This document shows positions 9,702 to 21,377 of a stretch of DNA of 64,000 nucleotides, piece by piece. Origin of the DNA: Altimarinus sp041659565. GTDB taxonomy: Bacteria > Patescibacteriota > Gracilibacteria > BD1-5 > UBA6164. The stretch is taken from NCBI GenBank assembly GCA_041659565.1, contig JBAZXZ010000002.1, positions 186,001 through 250,000 of the forward strand. Direction: 5' to 3'. Under the pieces are notes generated by a model. The model was not told where the DNA came from and made no database searches. It worked only from the letters and a program-made list of their open reading frames with translations. The position numbers and the translations under genes are program-made. Within the stretch, counting starts at the first letter, position 1; each line of letters opens with the position of its first letter.

Positions 9702-9968
9702 AAAATAATGTCGATTTAAAATCAAGTGAGACGAATTATATAAAATATTTTAGATAATGCAAATTTTTTTATATAAATTTTTAATAAATTTGAAAATTTA
9801 TATTTTTTTTATATAATACAGCTAAATAATTCATTAGTAAATGATGAATTTATTTTTTGAATTTTTAAAATAACTCAAAGATAGCATATAATAATAGGAG
9901 ATTAATTCAAGTCTACAAGATTATTAAATTGTTTCTTTTTTAGATTATTTAATTTCTAATAACTTAAA

Positions 9969-11363
9969 ATGACTATACTAAAAAAAGATAAAAAAAGTTA
10001 TAATTGAAACCAAATTGAAGAAATTGATTTAGATTCTTTAGATTTAGATAAAAATGAAAGTTTTGATGAACCTAATAATAATGATGATAATGAATTAGAT
10101 TATAATTGAGCTAAAAATAACTGATTTGAAGATGATTTTTTAGATGAAGATGATGAAGATGAAGAAGATCTAGAATTATTATTGACGAAAAAGAAAGAAA
10201 AATGAGGTAAAAAAATTCCAATGGATAGAGAAGATGATAAAAGAAGAGTGTGAAAATGATTACAAAAATTTATAGATGTCGAAGTTGATCAAATTTTTCT
10301 TGAATGAATGCCTATAGAAATTCAAGAACTTATGAAAAAATGAAAATTAGAAGGTAAAATTACTCAAGATGAGATAATGGTAGCCATCCCTCATGCTGAA
10401 GATGATATAGATTTATTAGATGAAATATATACTAGATTTTTACAATTAAAAATAGATATAGTTGATAACCTAGATAAAGAAAATCTTTTTGATTTAGAAA
10501 AAACTCCAAAATTAGATAAATCCACAATTTCATTATCTGAAATAAGTGATGACTCTATAAGAATGTACTTAAATGAAATATGAAGAGTTCCTTTATTAAC
10601 TCAAGAAGAAGAGGTAGATTTAGGTAAAAGAGTTATAGCTTGAGATCAAGAAGCAAGGAAAAGATTAGCAGCTGCAAATTTGAGACTTGTTGTTTCAATT
10701 GCTAAAAAGTATATGTGAAGATGACTTTGATTACTTGACCTGATTCAAGAATGAAATGTATGACTTTTTAGAGCTGTTGATAAATTTGATCCTGATAAAT
10801 GATTTAAATTTTCTACTTATGCTACTTGGTGGATAAGACAATGAGTAACTAGATCTATAGCAGATCAAGCAAGAACTATAAGAGTTCCTGTACATATGAT
10901 AGAAACTATAAACAAATTTACTCATACATTTAGAAGATTAACTCAAGAACTTACTCGTGAACCACTTATGGAAGAACTAGCTACAGAACTAGATATGGAT
11001 ATAAGAAAAGTAAGACAAATAATGAGAATAAGCCAAGATATATTGAGTATAGATGCTCCTGTATGATCAGAAGAGGATACTTCCCTATGAGATTTTATAG
11101 AAGATGATAAAAATCCTTCGCCAGATGAACAAACAAATATGACACTTCTTAAAGAAAATTTATATGAAATGCTTGATTTTTTAACTCAAAGAGAGAGAAA
11201 AATAATAATAATGAGATTTGGTCTAGATTGATGAGATGTACATACCCTAGAAGAAGTAGGAAAAGAATTTTGAGTTACAAGAGAAAGAATAAGACAAATA
11301 GAAAGCAAAACTTTAGAAAAATTAAAAGAACATCCAAATGCAGATAAGATAAAGTTTTTCTAA
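9969..11363 (+). CDS. rpoD: RNA polymerase primary sigma factor (sigma-70)
   Basis: 464 residues. An acidic N-terminal region (about 15-65) is followed by a 1.1-like segment. Region 1.2 is DDSIRMYLNEIGRVPLL near 195. Region 2 contains RKRLAAANLRLVVSIAKKY and the -10-binding FKFSTYATWWIRQGVTRSIA. Region 3 has RTIRVPVHMIETINKF, and region 4 has the -35-reading helix TRERIRQIESKTLEKLK. Much of the glycine in region 2 (MGRGLGLLDLIQEGNVGL) is UGA. Complete regions 2.4 and 4.2 agree with the near-consensus TTGACA/TATAAT promoters seen here. A CCGG-type terminator follows. Confidence 0.97.
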
Positions 11364-11383
11364 AAATATTAAAATACAAATAT

Positions 11384-11416
11384 AAGACCGGTCTTTTTTA
11401 GAAGACCGGTCTTTTT
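11384..11416. terminator. Terminator of rpoD built from a CCGG palindrome
   Basis: Two copies of AAGACCGGTCTT separated by TTTTAG, each followed by Ts. The GACCGGTC core is the same as in the two palindromes inside the phosphatase gene (33742-33773 and 33877-33908). It serves the convergent genes rpoD and 11438-14011. Confidence 0.75.
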
Positions 11417-11437
11417 ACACGTTTTTTCTATTTACAA

Positions 11438-14011
11438 CTATTTCATAAAAAGAATAGAAGGATCTGTTTGTATAAGTGGGTTATATTGTATTACTAAAGG
11501 ATATTTAGAATTTGGTAAAGGATAAGAAAAAACTGAACTTCCTCATCAAGCTGGAGTATTTCCTATTCAATCACTATCTGTATCTTTTAAATAATATCTT
11601 CTTAGATAATTTAAATCATATTTTTGAGCTTTTTCAATAGTATCACAATTTATTGAAGTTACATAGTAAGGACATTTTATAGGAGTTGTTCTTGATCAAC
11701 CTATTGTATTTTCACTAAACACTGAACCATATATATATAATTGATTCTTTAATACTGAAAAGCTTGTATTTCAATCCAATTCATTTGTACCATCATAGCT
11801 TATAAGTGATTTATCAGCATACATTGTAGCTTTTATAGATTTTACATCTGGATTTATATATATGTTTCAACCTTTTCAATTACTATCTTTTAATACTACT
11901 ATTGAAAGCATACTTTTACTTCAAGATACATTTATATCATTATTTATATATAAATTTCATCACTCTATTAATATAGTTTTATTTCAAACAAAAGTTAATG
12001 GAATATTAATTGAAACATTATCTCAATCTAATCAATTAAAATAAATCATACTTCAACTTAATAATTTAATTCAATCAGTATTACTCATAAAATCATTATC
12101 ATTTATAGTATTTCAAGAACTAGTCGCAAAAATATTTTTTATTATATTGTAAGCATTTTTTCTTACAGCTGTTTTTAAACTTGATTTTGTTATACTTCAA
12201 TTAAGTAATTTTACATCTGTTCAAGACTGTCAAGTTAAAATCTCACTATATTTCTTAGAATAAGTTTGTCATATGATTTTTACTGCCGAAGCATAAGTTC
12301 ACCCAGTTCATATAGTTCCCCAATAACTATCTTTTCAATAAATATCACTATTGTATATAGGATTTATAGTTCATCAATTTGGACCTGTAATATCATATCA
12401 GATATGTGTAGAAAAATAACTGCTTTGTATATCATTTAACGTTCATCATCCCTGAAGTAATAAATTTGTGAAAACTGGGTAATTTCAAGTCGAAAAATTT
12501 TTAAATAATGAAAAATTTGGATTTCATTCTCATATTATATTTAAACTTCATGAAATACTTCATGCTTTTAAATTTAGACTAGTATTAACATCATTTGTAT
12601 TTCAAGATCCAAATTCTAAATATAATAATTCATTTGATGTAGGCATAAATAAATTTTTTGACATTTGTATATTATTTTCTTGTTGTGCTCATTCTATAAA
12701 TCAATCATTTATAATATCTCAAGAAATAGTAGTATAATAAAGTGGATTAACTCTTAAATTAAAGTCTGAATCTATTATATTAATACTTCTATTCCAAGAT
12801 GCATCATAAGTATTTGATACTGATCAAATCATATTATTAAAATACAAACTACTATTTGATTTTATATATGGATCATGAGTTGGTGTATATATCTTAAATT
12901 TAAAAGGATATGTTCAATCACTCGAAGGTTGTAATGGAAAATTTGTTGTTGTTGATCAAGTTAAGATAGCATTCGTATATGGAGAAGGAAATCTTGGTGT
13001 TGTTAAATAAACTCAATTTCAAGTTTTTGCATATTGGTTTAGATATACGTCATTTTGTGTATTGAAAGCTAAATTTACAGTTCTTCATATTCAAGAAGGT
13101 GAAGGAGTTGGAGTTGGAATAATTATATTTCAATAAGTATCTTTTAAAGTTATAGTTAGGTTTTCTTCAGTTCAATCAGCTATATTACCATCATCTAAAG
13201 TATTTGTTGTTACATTTCAAATTAAAGTTGGACTATCTGCATAAACATTATGTAAAAAATCTTTTGTTCAAATCCAATAATTTCAAGCTTCATCAGTTAT
13301 TTTTGTTAAGCTAAATTTATATTGTCTTGCAGTATTTCAATCTACATTTCTATATAAACCATCAACTTTAGATATATTCCAAATAGTATTACATGTTGAT
13401 GTAGATCAAACTGTTGTACAAGACATAGGAAAAGTAGCTGACATACTATCATCATTAAAATTTTCTTTTTGTGCATCTACTGATGTTATAGGAGCAAATC
13501 ATCAATTATCTATACCAATTGAGTAATTTTTATTATGATTAGCTAATAAATTACCTGAATTATTACTTGTAACATTAGCTAATGTTGGTGCTACATCATC
13601 AAATTTACTACATTTTATTCTATATTGTGTAAATACTCAAGCAAATTGAGCTCCTCAAATATTTTGAGATCAAACCTGCGTTCCTAAACTATTATAATAT
13701 AAGATTTGAACTACCCTATGTCAATCACCACAATAACTTATACTACCTTTTGTATAGTATCCAGAATTTGGCATAAAATAATCATCAGAAGTATAATATG
13801 CATGTGCAATACATTGATAATTTACTCATATAGGTGAAGCATTTAATAAATTTGGAGATATTGGAACACCATAATGAGTTACTGAATGAGATGTAATATT
13901 TCAACATTCAACAATATTATTATTCCAAGATACAGATGTACTTAAAGTATTAGCAAAAGATACTCATATAATTCATAAAGATATTATAAAACTTATAATT
14001 ATTTTTTTCAT
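11438..14011 (-). CDS. Large exported beta-rich protein, 857 residues
   Basis: An N-terminal signal peptide is visible (MKKIIISFIISLGIIGVSFA). Residues 20-300 resemble stacked beta or Ig-like modules, with cysteine pairs (for example SCTTVGSTSTCNTIG). From about 380 on there is an Asn/Ser/Gly-rich series of short strands with recurrent single-Asn turns (WNINIIDSDFNLRVNPLYYT-like), consistent with a right-handed beta-helix. No catalytic motif or sortase signal was recognised. It is probably a cell-surface protein, perhaps for adhesion to a host or partner cell. The beta-helix assignment is inferred from composition. Confidence 0.75.
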
Positions 14012-14081
14012 TTTATTAATAATTTATATATAAACATACTAATATTATCTCATACTTTTCTTTTTTATGCAAAAAATTGGT

Positions 14082-14317
14082 AAAAAAGTCATATTTAATT
14101 AAAATATGACAAATTATATATTTGTATGTTTTTTATTATATTATTTCTGAATCTGGTGAGCTTGAGATGCTAAATATCTACTTGTATTATCTTTATTTTT
14201 ATCTCATATATGAGTATTAAAATTTATATGAAATATATCGATTTTAATACTTTTTTATTTACTTTTATATTTTTTATACTTTTATTTTTGAATATGACTT
14301 ATAAAAAATATTTATAA
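14082..14317 (-). terminator. Spacer with intrinsic terminator (14082-14111)
   Basis: GTCATATTT TAATT AAATATGAC with six Ts on the minus strand is a good terminator at 14082-14111, about 210 bases behind the superoxide reductase gene. The stretch in between holds an open minus-strand frame ending at 14141 (NTHIGDKNKDNTSRYLASQA, then HQIQK) with no ATG, GTG or TTG start. I see no supported gene in it. Confidence 0.6.
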
Positions 14318-14788
14318 CTAAATCTTTAAAATCTTACTTACTCCAAAAACTCCATGTAAACTGCATATAATTCTTATTTCAAATTCATCTAAATCATAAT
14401 TATCAAATATTGCACCTCATTTATCATTTGGACTTAAAAACTTCTCTTCTACTAAATCACCATATTCATCAAATAATTGTATACTAGAAATAAAATGACT
14501 TTCTTCATTTGGATGATTTTCATCAATTCAAATTGAGATTTTTATATTAGAATCTTCTTGTATAATTACAGGATAATGCATTTCTTCTTCTATCGTGAGA
14601 TTTTTTTCATTGTCTAAATAATTTATTTCCTCATTTATTTCTTGAAAAGAATCACTAGCTTCAGAACAAACTGGGCAAACAAAATAATCTTGCATCTCAT
14701 AAAGTTTTACTCAAGCTTCATATCATGCTTCTTCATCTCATAAAGCCTCATCATAAATATGTGAACAGTTTGTACAAAGATATCTCAT
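14318..14788 (-). CDS. Rubredoxin-superoxide reductase fusion (desulfoferrodoxin-like)
   Basis: 156 residues in two domains. Residues 1-50 are a rubredoxin: YLCTNCSHIYDEALGD and FVCPVCSEASDSFQEI, giving the four-cysteine iron site. Residues 65-156 are a superoxide reductase domain. Its ligands are a His in EEEMHYPVI, two His in HPNEESHFI, and Cys and His in CSLHGVFG, the expected four His plus one Cys. Superoxide reductases reduce superoxide to peroxide without making oxygen, with rubredoxin as the electron donor, so the fusion joins donor and enzyme. The context suggests an oxygen-sensitive or microaerophilic lifestyle. Monocistronic. Confidence 0.85.
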
Positions 14789-14929
14789 AGAGAATAAAGA
14801 TAAAAGACTAAAGTATTAAAGATAGTTTAAATTTTTTACTTAGGAAATCAAGAAAAACTAAAATTTACTTTTTTTAGTATTTTTATATACTAAATCTATA
14901 TTTAAAATTCTTCCTTAATTATTCGCTTT

Positions 14930-15649
14930 ATGCATCTAAAATTTTGAAAAAATGATTTTGAAAAATTTAAAAAACTTCAAAATATCAAAGATAATCCATC
15001 TAAAATAGAAGAAAATTTAATCAAAAAAACTGTTAATTATACAAAATACATAAAGTGGGTACCTTGATTACAAATGATTGCAATTTGAAATAGTGTGGCT
15101 ATGAATAATGCAAATACTGATTCTGATATAGATTTATTTGTAGTTTCAAAAACAAATAGACTTTGGATAGTTAGAATTATAATAACTCTTATTTTTCAAA
15201 TTTTTTGAATTAGAAAAACAAAAAATAATCATAAATCTAGATTTTGTTTGAGTTTCTTTTGTACTACTACTTCCCTAAATTTTGAAAATATTGCAATTAA
15301 AAATGATATTTATTTATATTTTTGGATGATTTATTTAAAACCAATTTTAAATTATGACAAGACTTATGAAAAATTTATAGAAGAAAATAAAAAATGGTGT
15401 AATTTTGATGACTATAAAGATATAATTAAAAATAATAAAAATTACATTGTTTACAAACAAAATACTTCAAAATATAATTGTAAACTTATAAATTTACTTG
15501 AAAAATTCTTGAAATCTATTTTCATTCCTAAAACAAAAAAAAGTTTCAAAGAAATTTGAAAACCTTTTTGAGTAATAATAAATGATAATATGTTAAAATT
15601 TCATAACAATGATAAGAGAAAAAAAATTAGAGATACTATACCAAAATAA
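14930..15649 (+). CDS. Nucleotidyltransferase-fold protein
   Basis: 239 residues. The DNA polymerase beta-type nucleotidyltransferase signature IAIGNSVAMNNANTDSDIDL is seen near residues 55-75: GNS followed by the D-x-D metal-binding pair. The C-terminal part is helical and basic, with a hydrophobic stretch (WIVRIIITLIFQIF). No antitoxin-like (HEPN) partner is adjacent. Such proteins transfer nucleotides to protein or RNA targets. The substrate here is unknown. It runs convergently to the CDF transporter. Confidence 0.7.
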
Positions 15650-15668
15650 AATTAGTTTATGTATATTA

Positions 15669-16670
15669 TTAATTAAGTTCAATATCTATATGCCTAATCT
15701 CTGGGTGATGTTTCTTGATTTTTCATTCCAATGTATCAATATTTTTTCATATAAGTCTAGGTATTCTATTTGCATAATCTACACAAAATCTCAAAAAATA
15801 TTCATATTTATCTTTTGCATCTTCATATTCATCTTCTAAAAATCAGTTTTTATTTATTTCTTTCATTAAAGCTGTTCAATTAAATTCTACTTCACACTTT
15901 ATAATATATGCTCCTATATCTATTATCTCTGATTTAAAATCAAGAACTTTAATTATTAATGGATCTGATTCTATTAACTCTATTATTTCTTCTTTTTCAA
16001 GCTCATCAATTGATTGTCACATCAAATAATCTTTATTTTTTATAATAAGCAAAATAGCAACTCATCCTAATAATATTCAAATTATTATAGAACCTACACT
16101 ATCAAAAAACAAATATCCAGTTACCTTAGTTAATAGTATCGCAAAAAAAGCTATGGTAACTCATAAAACAGCTACAGAATCTTCTAGAATTACAGCATAA
16201 CTTGCATTATCAGCATCTTTAATTGACTTAATAATGCCATTTTCTTTTTTATAAACTGATTTAAAAGCAATGGATAATGTAAGTCATTCAATAAAAAAAG
16301 ATAAAATTAATACTATATATGATAATCAATAATTTTCAATTTCTGAAGGATAAATAAGTCATTCTATTCAATGATAAAGTGTAACTCATGCACCTAAAAA
16401 AAATATTCAACAAGCTGAAATTAAAGCCCAGAAGAACCTTTCTTTTCAATATCCATATGAAAATTTTTCATCTGCTTTTTTAGTAGATTTTTTTAAACCA
16501 ATATATAAAAGTATTTGATTCATAGAATCTGCAAATGTATGGACTCATTCTGAAAACATCGATGTAGAACCTGAGATAAAAAAAACAGTAAACTTAAGTA
16601 CCGTAACAATAGAATTTCAAATGATTGCTGCCAAGACTGCTACTTTTCAAGATTGGTGTGAATTACTCAT
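15669..16670 (-). CDS. Cation diffusion facilitator (metal ion efflux transporter)
   Basis: 333 residues. Six membrane segments are visible. Segment 2 carries SGSTSMFSEGVHTFADSMNQ, where the His and Asp form the metal site, and segment 5 has a second metal-binding pair near KDADNASYAVILEDSVAV. The C-terminal cytosolic domain (from about 230) resembles the CDF ferredoxin-like fold and ends HHPEIRHIDIEL. These antiporters export Zn, Fe or Mn in exchange for protons. It is divergent from the NMN adenylyltransferase gene. Confidence 0.85.
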
Positions 16671-16770
16671 ATTTAAAATAGTTTTGTTTTTAAAAAATAA
16701 ATAATTATTATAATTAATATAACTCATTATTTGCTTTATACAATTATATTATACATTTTTTTCCTTAAAA

Positions 16771-17286
16771 ATGCAAAATTTATGAATAATAATTTGAAGA
16801 TTTAGTCCTCTTCATATATGACATATATCTCTAGTCAATTATAGTTTGAAAAATCATGATAAAACTATAGTTATTATTTGATCGGCTGAAAAAATAGATA
16901 AAAATAATCCCTACTCATATAATGAAAGAAATGATATCATAAAAAAAGAATTTGATGCTAATATAATCCTAGATTATTTAAATGATTATGAAAAAGATGA
17001 AAATTGGATTGGTGCATTAAACTCTGTAATCAAAAAATATTCTACAAAAGAAGATAATCTATATTTTTTGTGATGAGATTTAAAAAATGATTTTGCTATA
17101 AAAGTTATAAAAGAACATATTCAAGAACTAGATTTTAATACAATTTCTTTCATAGAAAAACCAAGACAAGAAATCCCAATCTCAGCTACAAAGATAAGAA
17201 ATTTATTGAAAGAAAAAAATTATGATGAAACAGAAAAATGGCTTTCTGAAAAAACTGTTGATTTAATAATAAAAAAAATAGTCTAA
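16771..17286 (+). CDS. Nicotinamide-nucleotide adenylyltransferase
   Basis: 171 residues. The nucleotidyltransferase-fold motif GRFSPLHIGHISLV lies at residues 9-22 (HxGH-type) and ISATKIRNLLKEKN near 140 is the ISSTxxR counterpart. This pattern is closest to the NadM/NadR-type NMN adenylyltransferases, which make NAD from NMN and ATP. NadD-like activity cannot be excluded. An organism with reduced biosynthesis could use it to salvage NMN. A terminator overlaps its 3' end. Confidence 0.8.
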
Positions 17287-17308
17287 AATTTTTAGACTAT
17301 TTTTTTTA
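17277..17308. terminator. Terminator shared with the ATP synthase operon end
   Basis: The stem AATAGTCTAAAA/TTTTTAGACTATT is followed by a run of eight Ts on the plus strand. It lies between the convergent NMN adenylyltransferase and atpC. Confidence 0.8.
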
Positions 17309-17746
17309 TTATCTATTTTCATATAATTTCAACTGTGCGATTGATTTCATTAAATTATCTTCAGCTTCTATAAATTTCTCCATATCAACTCTATCTTTAC
17401 TACTTTTATATTTTTCCATCAGTGCAATAGCATCTGATTTGGCTAATTCTATAGCATTTTTATCTATATCTTTTTGATCTTCAACATCAATTAACATATC
17501 TGTTAATATCTTTACTTCAGAATCTTTAACTTCTAAAAATCAAGCTCATACTGCAAAATCATTTCTGTAAATTACTCCATTTTCGTCTTTATAAAGCAAG
17601 AACATAGTACTTGGCTTAAATGCACTTAAAAGTGGAGTATGTCTATCAAGAATAGTTATTTCTCCCATCATAGTCATCATAGTTACTGATGTTACCTTAT
17701 CAGAAGAAAAATGTTCTCAATTAAAAGAATATATATTTAGTTTCAT
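17309..17746 (-). CDS. atpC: ATP synthase epsilon subunit
   Basis: 145 residues. The N-terminal beta-sandwich domain reads VTMMTMMGEITILDRHTPLL and continues with the PST motif and the FAVGAGFLEVKDSEVKIL strand. The C-terminal part is a two-helix region (ELAKSDAIALMEKYKSSKDR). Epsilon links gamma to the c-ring and can inhibit ATP hydrolysis. It is the last gene of the operon, just before a terminator. Confidence 0.9.
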
Positions 17747-17777
17747 ATTAATAACACGATTAAACGATTAAATGAAT

Positions 17778-19184
17778 TTATTGTATTTTACCTTCGTCTT
17801 GGTCTTTTTTATAAGAAGCTATTACATCATCTGTTGTACTTTTATACATAAAATATTTTTCAGGAACATAATCCAATTCTCAATCTAAAATCTTTTTAAA
17901 TCAAGCTACTGTTTCTCCTATTTTAGAATAAACTCAAGGAAATCATGTAAATTGTTCAGCTACAAAGAATGGCTGAGATAAAAATTTTTGTATTCTTCTT
18001 GCTCTTCAAACTACTTGTTTGTCATCTTCTGATAATTCATCCATACCAAGTATTGCTATGATATCTTGTAATTCTTTATATTTTTGTAGTACTCTTTGTA
18101 CTTCTCTAGCTACATTGTAATGAGTATCTCATATTATAAGTGGATCTAATACAGTTGAATTAGAATCAAGTGGATCAACTGCTGGATAAATTCATAACTC
18201 TGAAATTGCTCTACTAAGTACTATAGTTGAATCAAGATGGGCAAAAGTAGTTGCAGGAGCTGGATCTGTTAGATCATCAGCTGGCACATAAACCGCTTGT
18301 ACAGAAGTAATAGAACCGTCTTTAGTTGATGTAATTCTTTCTTGTAGAGCACCCATATCTGTTGCTAAAGTTGGTTGATATCATACTGCTGAAGGAATTC
18401 TTCAAAGAAGTGCTGATATCTCAGATCAAGCCTGTGTAAACCTAAATATATTATCAATAAATAAAAGTACATCTCTTTTTTCTCTATCTCTAAAATGCTC
18501 CGCCATTGTCAATCAAGTTAATGCAACTCTCGCTCTTGGTCCTGGAGCTTCATTCATTTGACCAAAAACCATCGCAGTTTTATCTATAACTCAACTTCAT
18601 TTCATTTCATAATATAAATCATTTCATTCTCTTGTTCTTTCTCAAACTCAAGCTACAACTGAATATCATCCATGTTCACTTGCTATATTATGAATAAGTT
18701 CCTGCATTATAACTGTTTTACCAACTCATGCTCATCCAAAAAGTCATACTTTTCATCATTTAAGCATTGGAGCAATCAAATCTATAACTTTTACTCAAGT
18801 TTCAAAAACTTCAGCTTTAGTTGAAAGATTTTTAAAAGCAGGAGCATCTCTATGAATTGGATCATAAAATTCTGCTTTAGGTGGAGGTAAATTATCAATT
18901 GGATCTCATAGTACATTAAACATTCTTCATAATACACTTTCTCAAACAGGTGCTCTAATTGGTGATTCTAAAGCTACAACCTCCATTCATCTTCTTAATC
19001 ATTCAACAGGATTCATAGCTATTGTTCTAACTACACTATCTCATAATTGTTGTTGAGTCTCAAGTATAAGTTTTTCTGTATGTCATTTCACCTCCAAAGA
19101 TTCATATATGTGAGGAACATACCCATCATTAAATTCTACATCAATAACAACTCAAACGATTTTTATTATTTTTCAAATATGCAT
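17778..19184 (-). CDS. atpD: ATP synthase beta subunit
   Basis: 468 residues. The Walker A glycine-rich loop GLFGGAGVGKTVIMQELI (near 155) includes UGA-encoded glycines, and the catalytic GERTREGND follows. DVLLFIDNIFRFTQAGSEIS is Walker B plus the beta signature, and [20 protein letters not shown] follows. Catalytic subunit of F1. Four genes separate it from the alpha gene: atpG and the three non-ATPase genes between atpG and atpD, an unusual arrangement. Confidence 0.97.
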
Positions 19185-19220
19185 AAAAACACTAAATTAA
19201 GAATTAAAAATTTTTTATAT

Positions 19221-19361
19221 TTATTTTTTACATCCACATCATCCACATCCACAAGATTCTTCTTTTTTAGAGAAAATCACTCACTCACAAGATTCACATT
19301 TTTTTGGTTTACATCTTCATTCTTTTGTAAAACCACAATTATCACAAAGCCATATTGCCAT
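19221..19361 (-). CDS. Small cysteine-rich zinc-ribbon protein
   Basis: 46 residues with cysteines in CDNCGFTKEGRCKPKKCESC and a tail SCGCGGCGCKK, probably binding one zinc or iron. The segment RCKPKKCESC resembles short rubredoxin-like zinc-ribbon proteins. It sits between rnhA and atpD in the ATP synthase operon, so it is presumably co-transcribed. Its function is unknown. Internal glycines in the Cys-rich tail include UGA. Confidence 0.7.
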
Positions 19362-19391
19362 AATAATAGTAATTAAAAAGTAAAATAATAA

Positions 19392-19796
19392 TTATTTTAA
19401 TTCATCCATTGCAACATTACTTAATCTATCTGCTTCTTTATTTTCTTCTCTTTTTATCCAAGTAAAACATATTTTCAACTTGTTTTCTTTAATTATCTTA
19501 TCTATATCAGTTTTATATATTTTTAATCTATCTTCTTTTATTTTCCAATTTCAACTTAATTGATTAACAACTAAATTTGAATCAGAAAATAAATCTATCT
19601 CTTTGCATCAAAGTTCTACTGCTCTAGTTATAGCTAGATATACCGCAGTATATTCAGCATCATTATTTGTCTTTATTCCTATATTTTTATATCTTTTTTC
19701 AATTTCTTTTCAGTTTTCATCTATTATATATACTCAAATTCATGCATTTCAAGGATTTCATCTAGCTCATCAATCAGTATAAATTTTTAGTTTCAT
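19392..19796 (-). CDS. rnhA: Ribonuclease HI
   Basis: 134 residues. The opening IYTDGGARGNPGNAGIG contains the first catalytic Asp, then NNDAEYTAVYLAI with the catalytic Glu, DLFSDSNLVVNQL with an Asp, and EADRLSNVAM with the last Asp. It cleaves RNA in RNA-DNA hybrids. It lies inside the ATP synthase operon between a membrane protein gene and the zinc-ribbon gene, an unrelated passenger. Confidence 0.93.
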
Positions 19797-19834
19797 AAAG
19801 TAAGGTTAAAGACTAAAGATAAAAGACTAAAGTT

Positions 19835-20287
19835 TTATCTTTTTATCTCTTTATCCATAAATATCTTTATATCATCTTCTTCTTTAGTTTCATCTTCATC
19901 CATTTTAAAAGTATAATCTTCTTTTTTTTCACTAGTATTTTTTATATCAAAATTTAACCAATCTTCTTTTTTTATTTCTTTTTCTAATTTATCTGTTTTT
20001 AATGTATCGTTATTCACTTCTTCGAAATCATTAATTTCTTCACTTTTTATATGATTTAAACTCATATAAAAATATTTTCTAAAAATAACTGTTAGTACCA
20101 ACACAATCAAAGCAATAGAAATCTGTATCTTCATAAAAATAGGATCAGTAGGGTTATACAATTCTTTTCACATCATCATTAAAATAAATGGGAATGAAAA
20201 AGAAAAAATAACCGATAACAAAAGTGTATATCCTAAATAAGCAATAAAATTAATTATTAATTTAAATATCAAAGGAGCTTGTTTCAT
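19835..20287 (-). CDS. Membrane protein of unknown function in the atp operon
   Basis: 150 residues. Two membrane segments are visible (about 8-36, IFKLIINFIAYLGYTLLLSV, and about 55-75, ISIALIVLVLTVIF). A very acidic C-terminal half follows (DKLEKEIKKEDW, FKMDEDETKEEDD). I recognise no family. It is downstream of atpG and upstream of rnhA on the same strand. It might help assemble or regulate the synthase, but nothing in the sequence shows that. Confidence 0.65.
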
Positions 20288-20383
20288 AATTTTTAATATT
20301 AAAATAATAAAATTATTTATAAAAGTTGTATTTATTTTTATATTCTTTCTTTTATTTGTCTTTTTATTATTTTTTATTTTAAA

Positions 20384-21295
20384 CTAATCTTTTAGAGATT
20401 CAACTCAAGCTGTAATTTCAGAAACTTCCTTTGTAATAATAGATTGCCTTGCTTTATTGTATTTCAAAGTCAAATTATCTGCTATTTTTTTTGCATTATC
20501 TTTAGCACTTTTCATAGCTATCATACGAGAACTATGTTCTGATGCTTTTGATTCTAAAAGTAAATCAAAAAACATCATATCCAAGATTATTGGAATTATA
20601 TGTTCTGCTAGTTCTTCTTTACTTGGTTCAACTTTATAAAAAGATTCTGTTTTTGTACTTTTTTCAATTTCACTATCTATATCATAAAACTGGTTTGCTA
20701 TCATAGAAAGATACTCTTTAATATCTTTAGATGATATAGGCAGAAATTCTTTACTAATAGGAATTTGTTTAATAGTATTTAAAAAATGACTATAAAAAAC
20801 TACTACTTTATTATATTTTCCACTTAGAAATTCATCTCTAAATAAATTTGAAATTCTTTTAGTAAAAATTGGTTGTATATTATCAGTAAAGTCATGAGAA
20901 AAATCTGCTATTAGATTATTTCCTGTTCTTGTTACAAAATTAGCTGCTTTTTTTCAAATAGTTATAAAATCAATTTCCTCATTTGTACTTTTCATATAAG
21001 AATTTACTTTTTTCATAACTCATATGTTGTATCATCAACAAAGTCATTTATTTGATGTTACTACTACCGCCAATGTTTTATTTCAATTTCAATATGAAAA
21101 AATAGGAAAATTAATTAAAGCATCTTCTATTTTCAAAAATACCTTTAAAATTTCCATAACAAAAATTTTCTTTGCCATAACAGAATCTTGAGCTTTTTTC
21201 ATTTTAACTGTTGAAATAAGCTCCATAGCCTTTGTTATTTTTCAAGTATTCTTTATAGATGCTATTTTTCTTCTTATCTCTTTAGCTCATGCCAT
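20384..21295 (-). CDS. atpG: ATP synthase gamma subunit
   Basis: 303 residues, the usual length. The N-terminal helix AKEIRRKIASIKNTGKITKA with MELISTVKMKKA follows the family, and the C-terminal helix DNAKKIADNLTLKYNKARQ with ITKEVSEITAGVESL completes the coiled-coil shaft. Gamma rotates inside the alpha-beta hexamer. Same strand as atpA, 82 bases downstream of its stop. Confidence 0.95.
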
Positions 21296-21377
21296 AAATT
21301 AGGGATTAGGGATTAGTACATAGTGAAAGGAAATTTAGCTTCCTATATATTCTATATTCTGTATTTTTGTATTCTAA

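Noticed and set aside
14141..14250. Minus-strand open frame ending HQIQK
   Set aside because: No start codon in frame and no family recognised. Kept only as a note in the spacer description.
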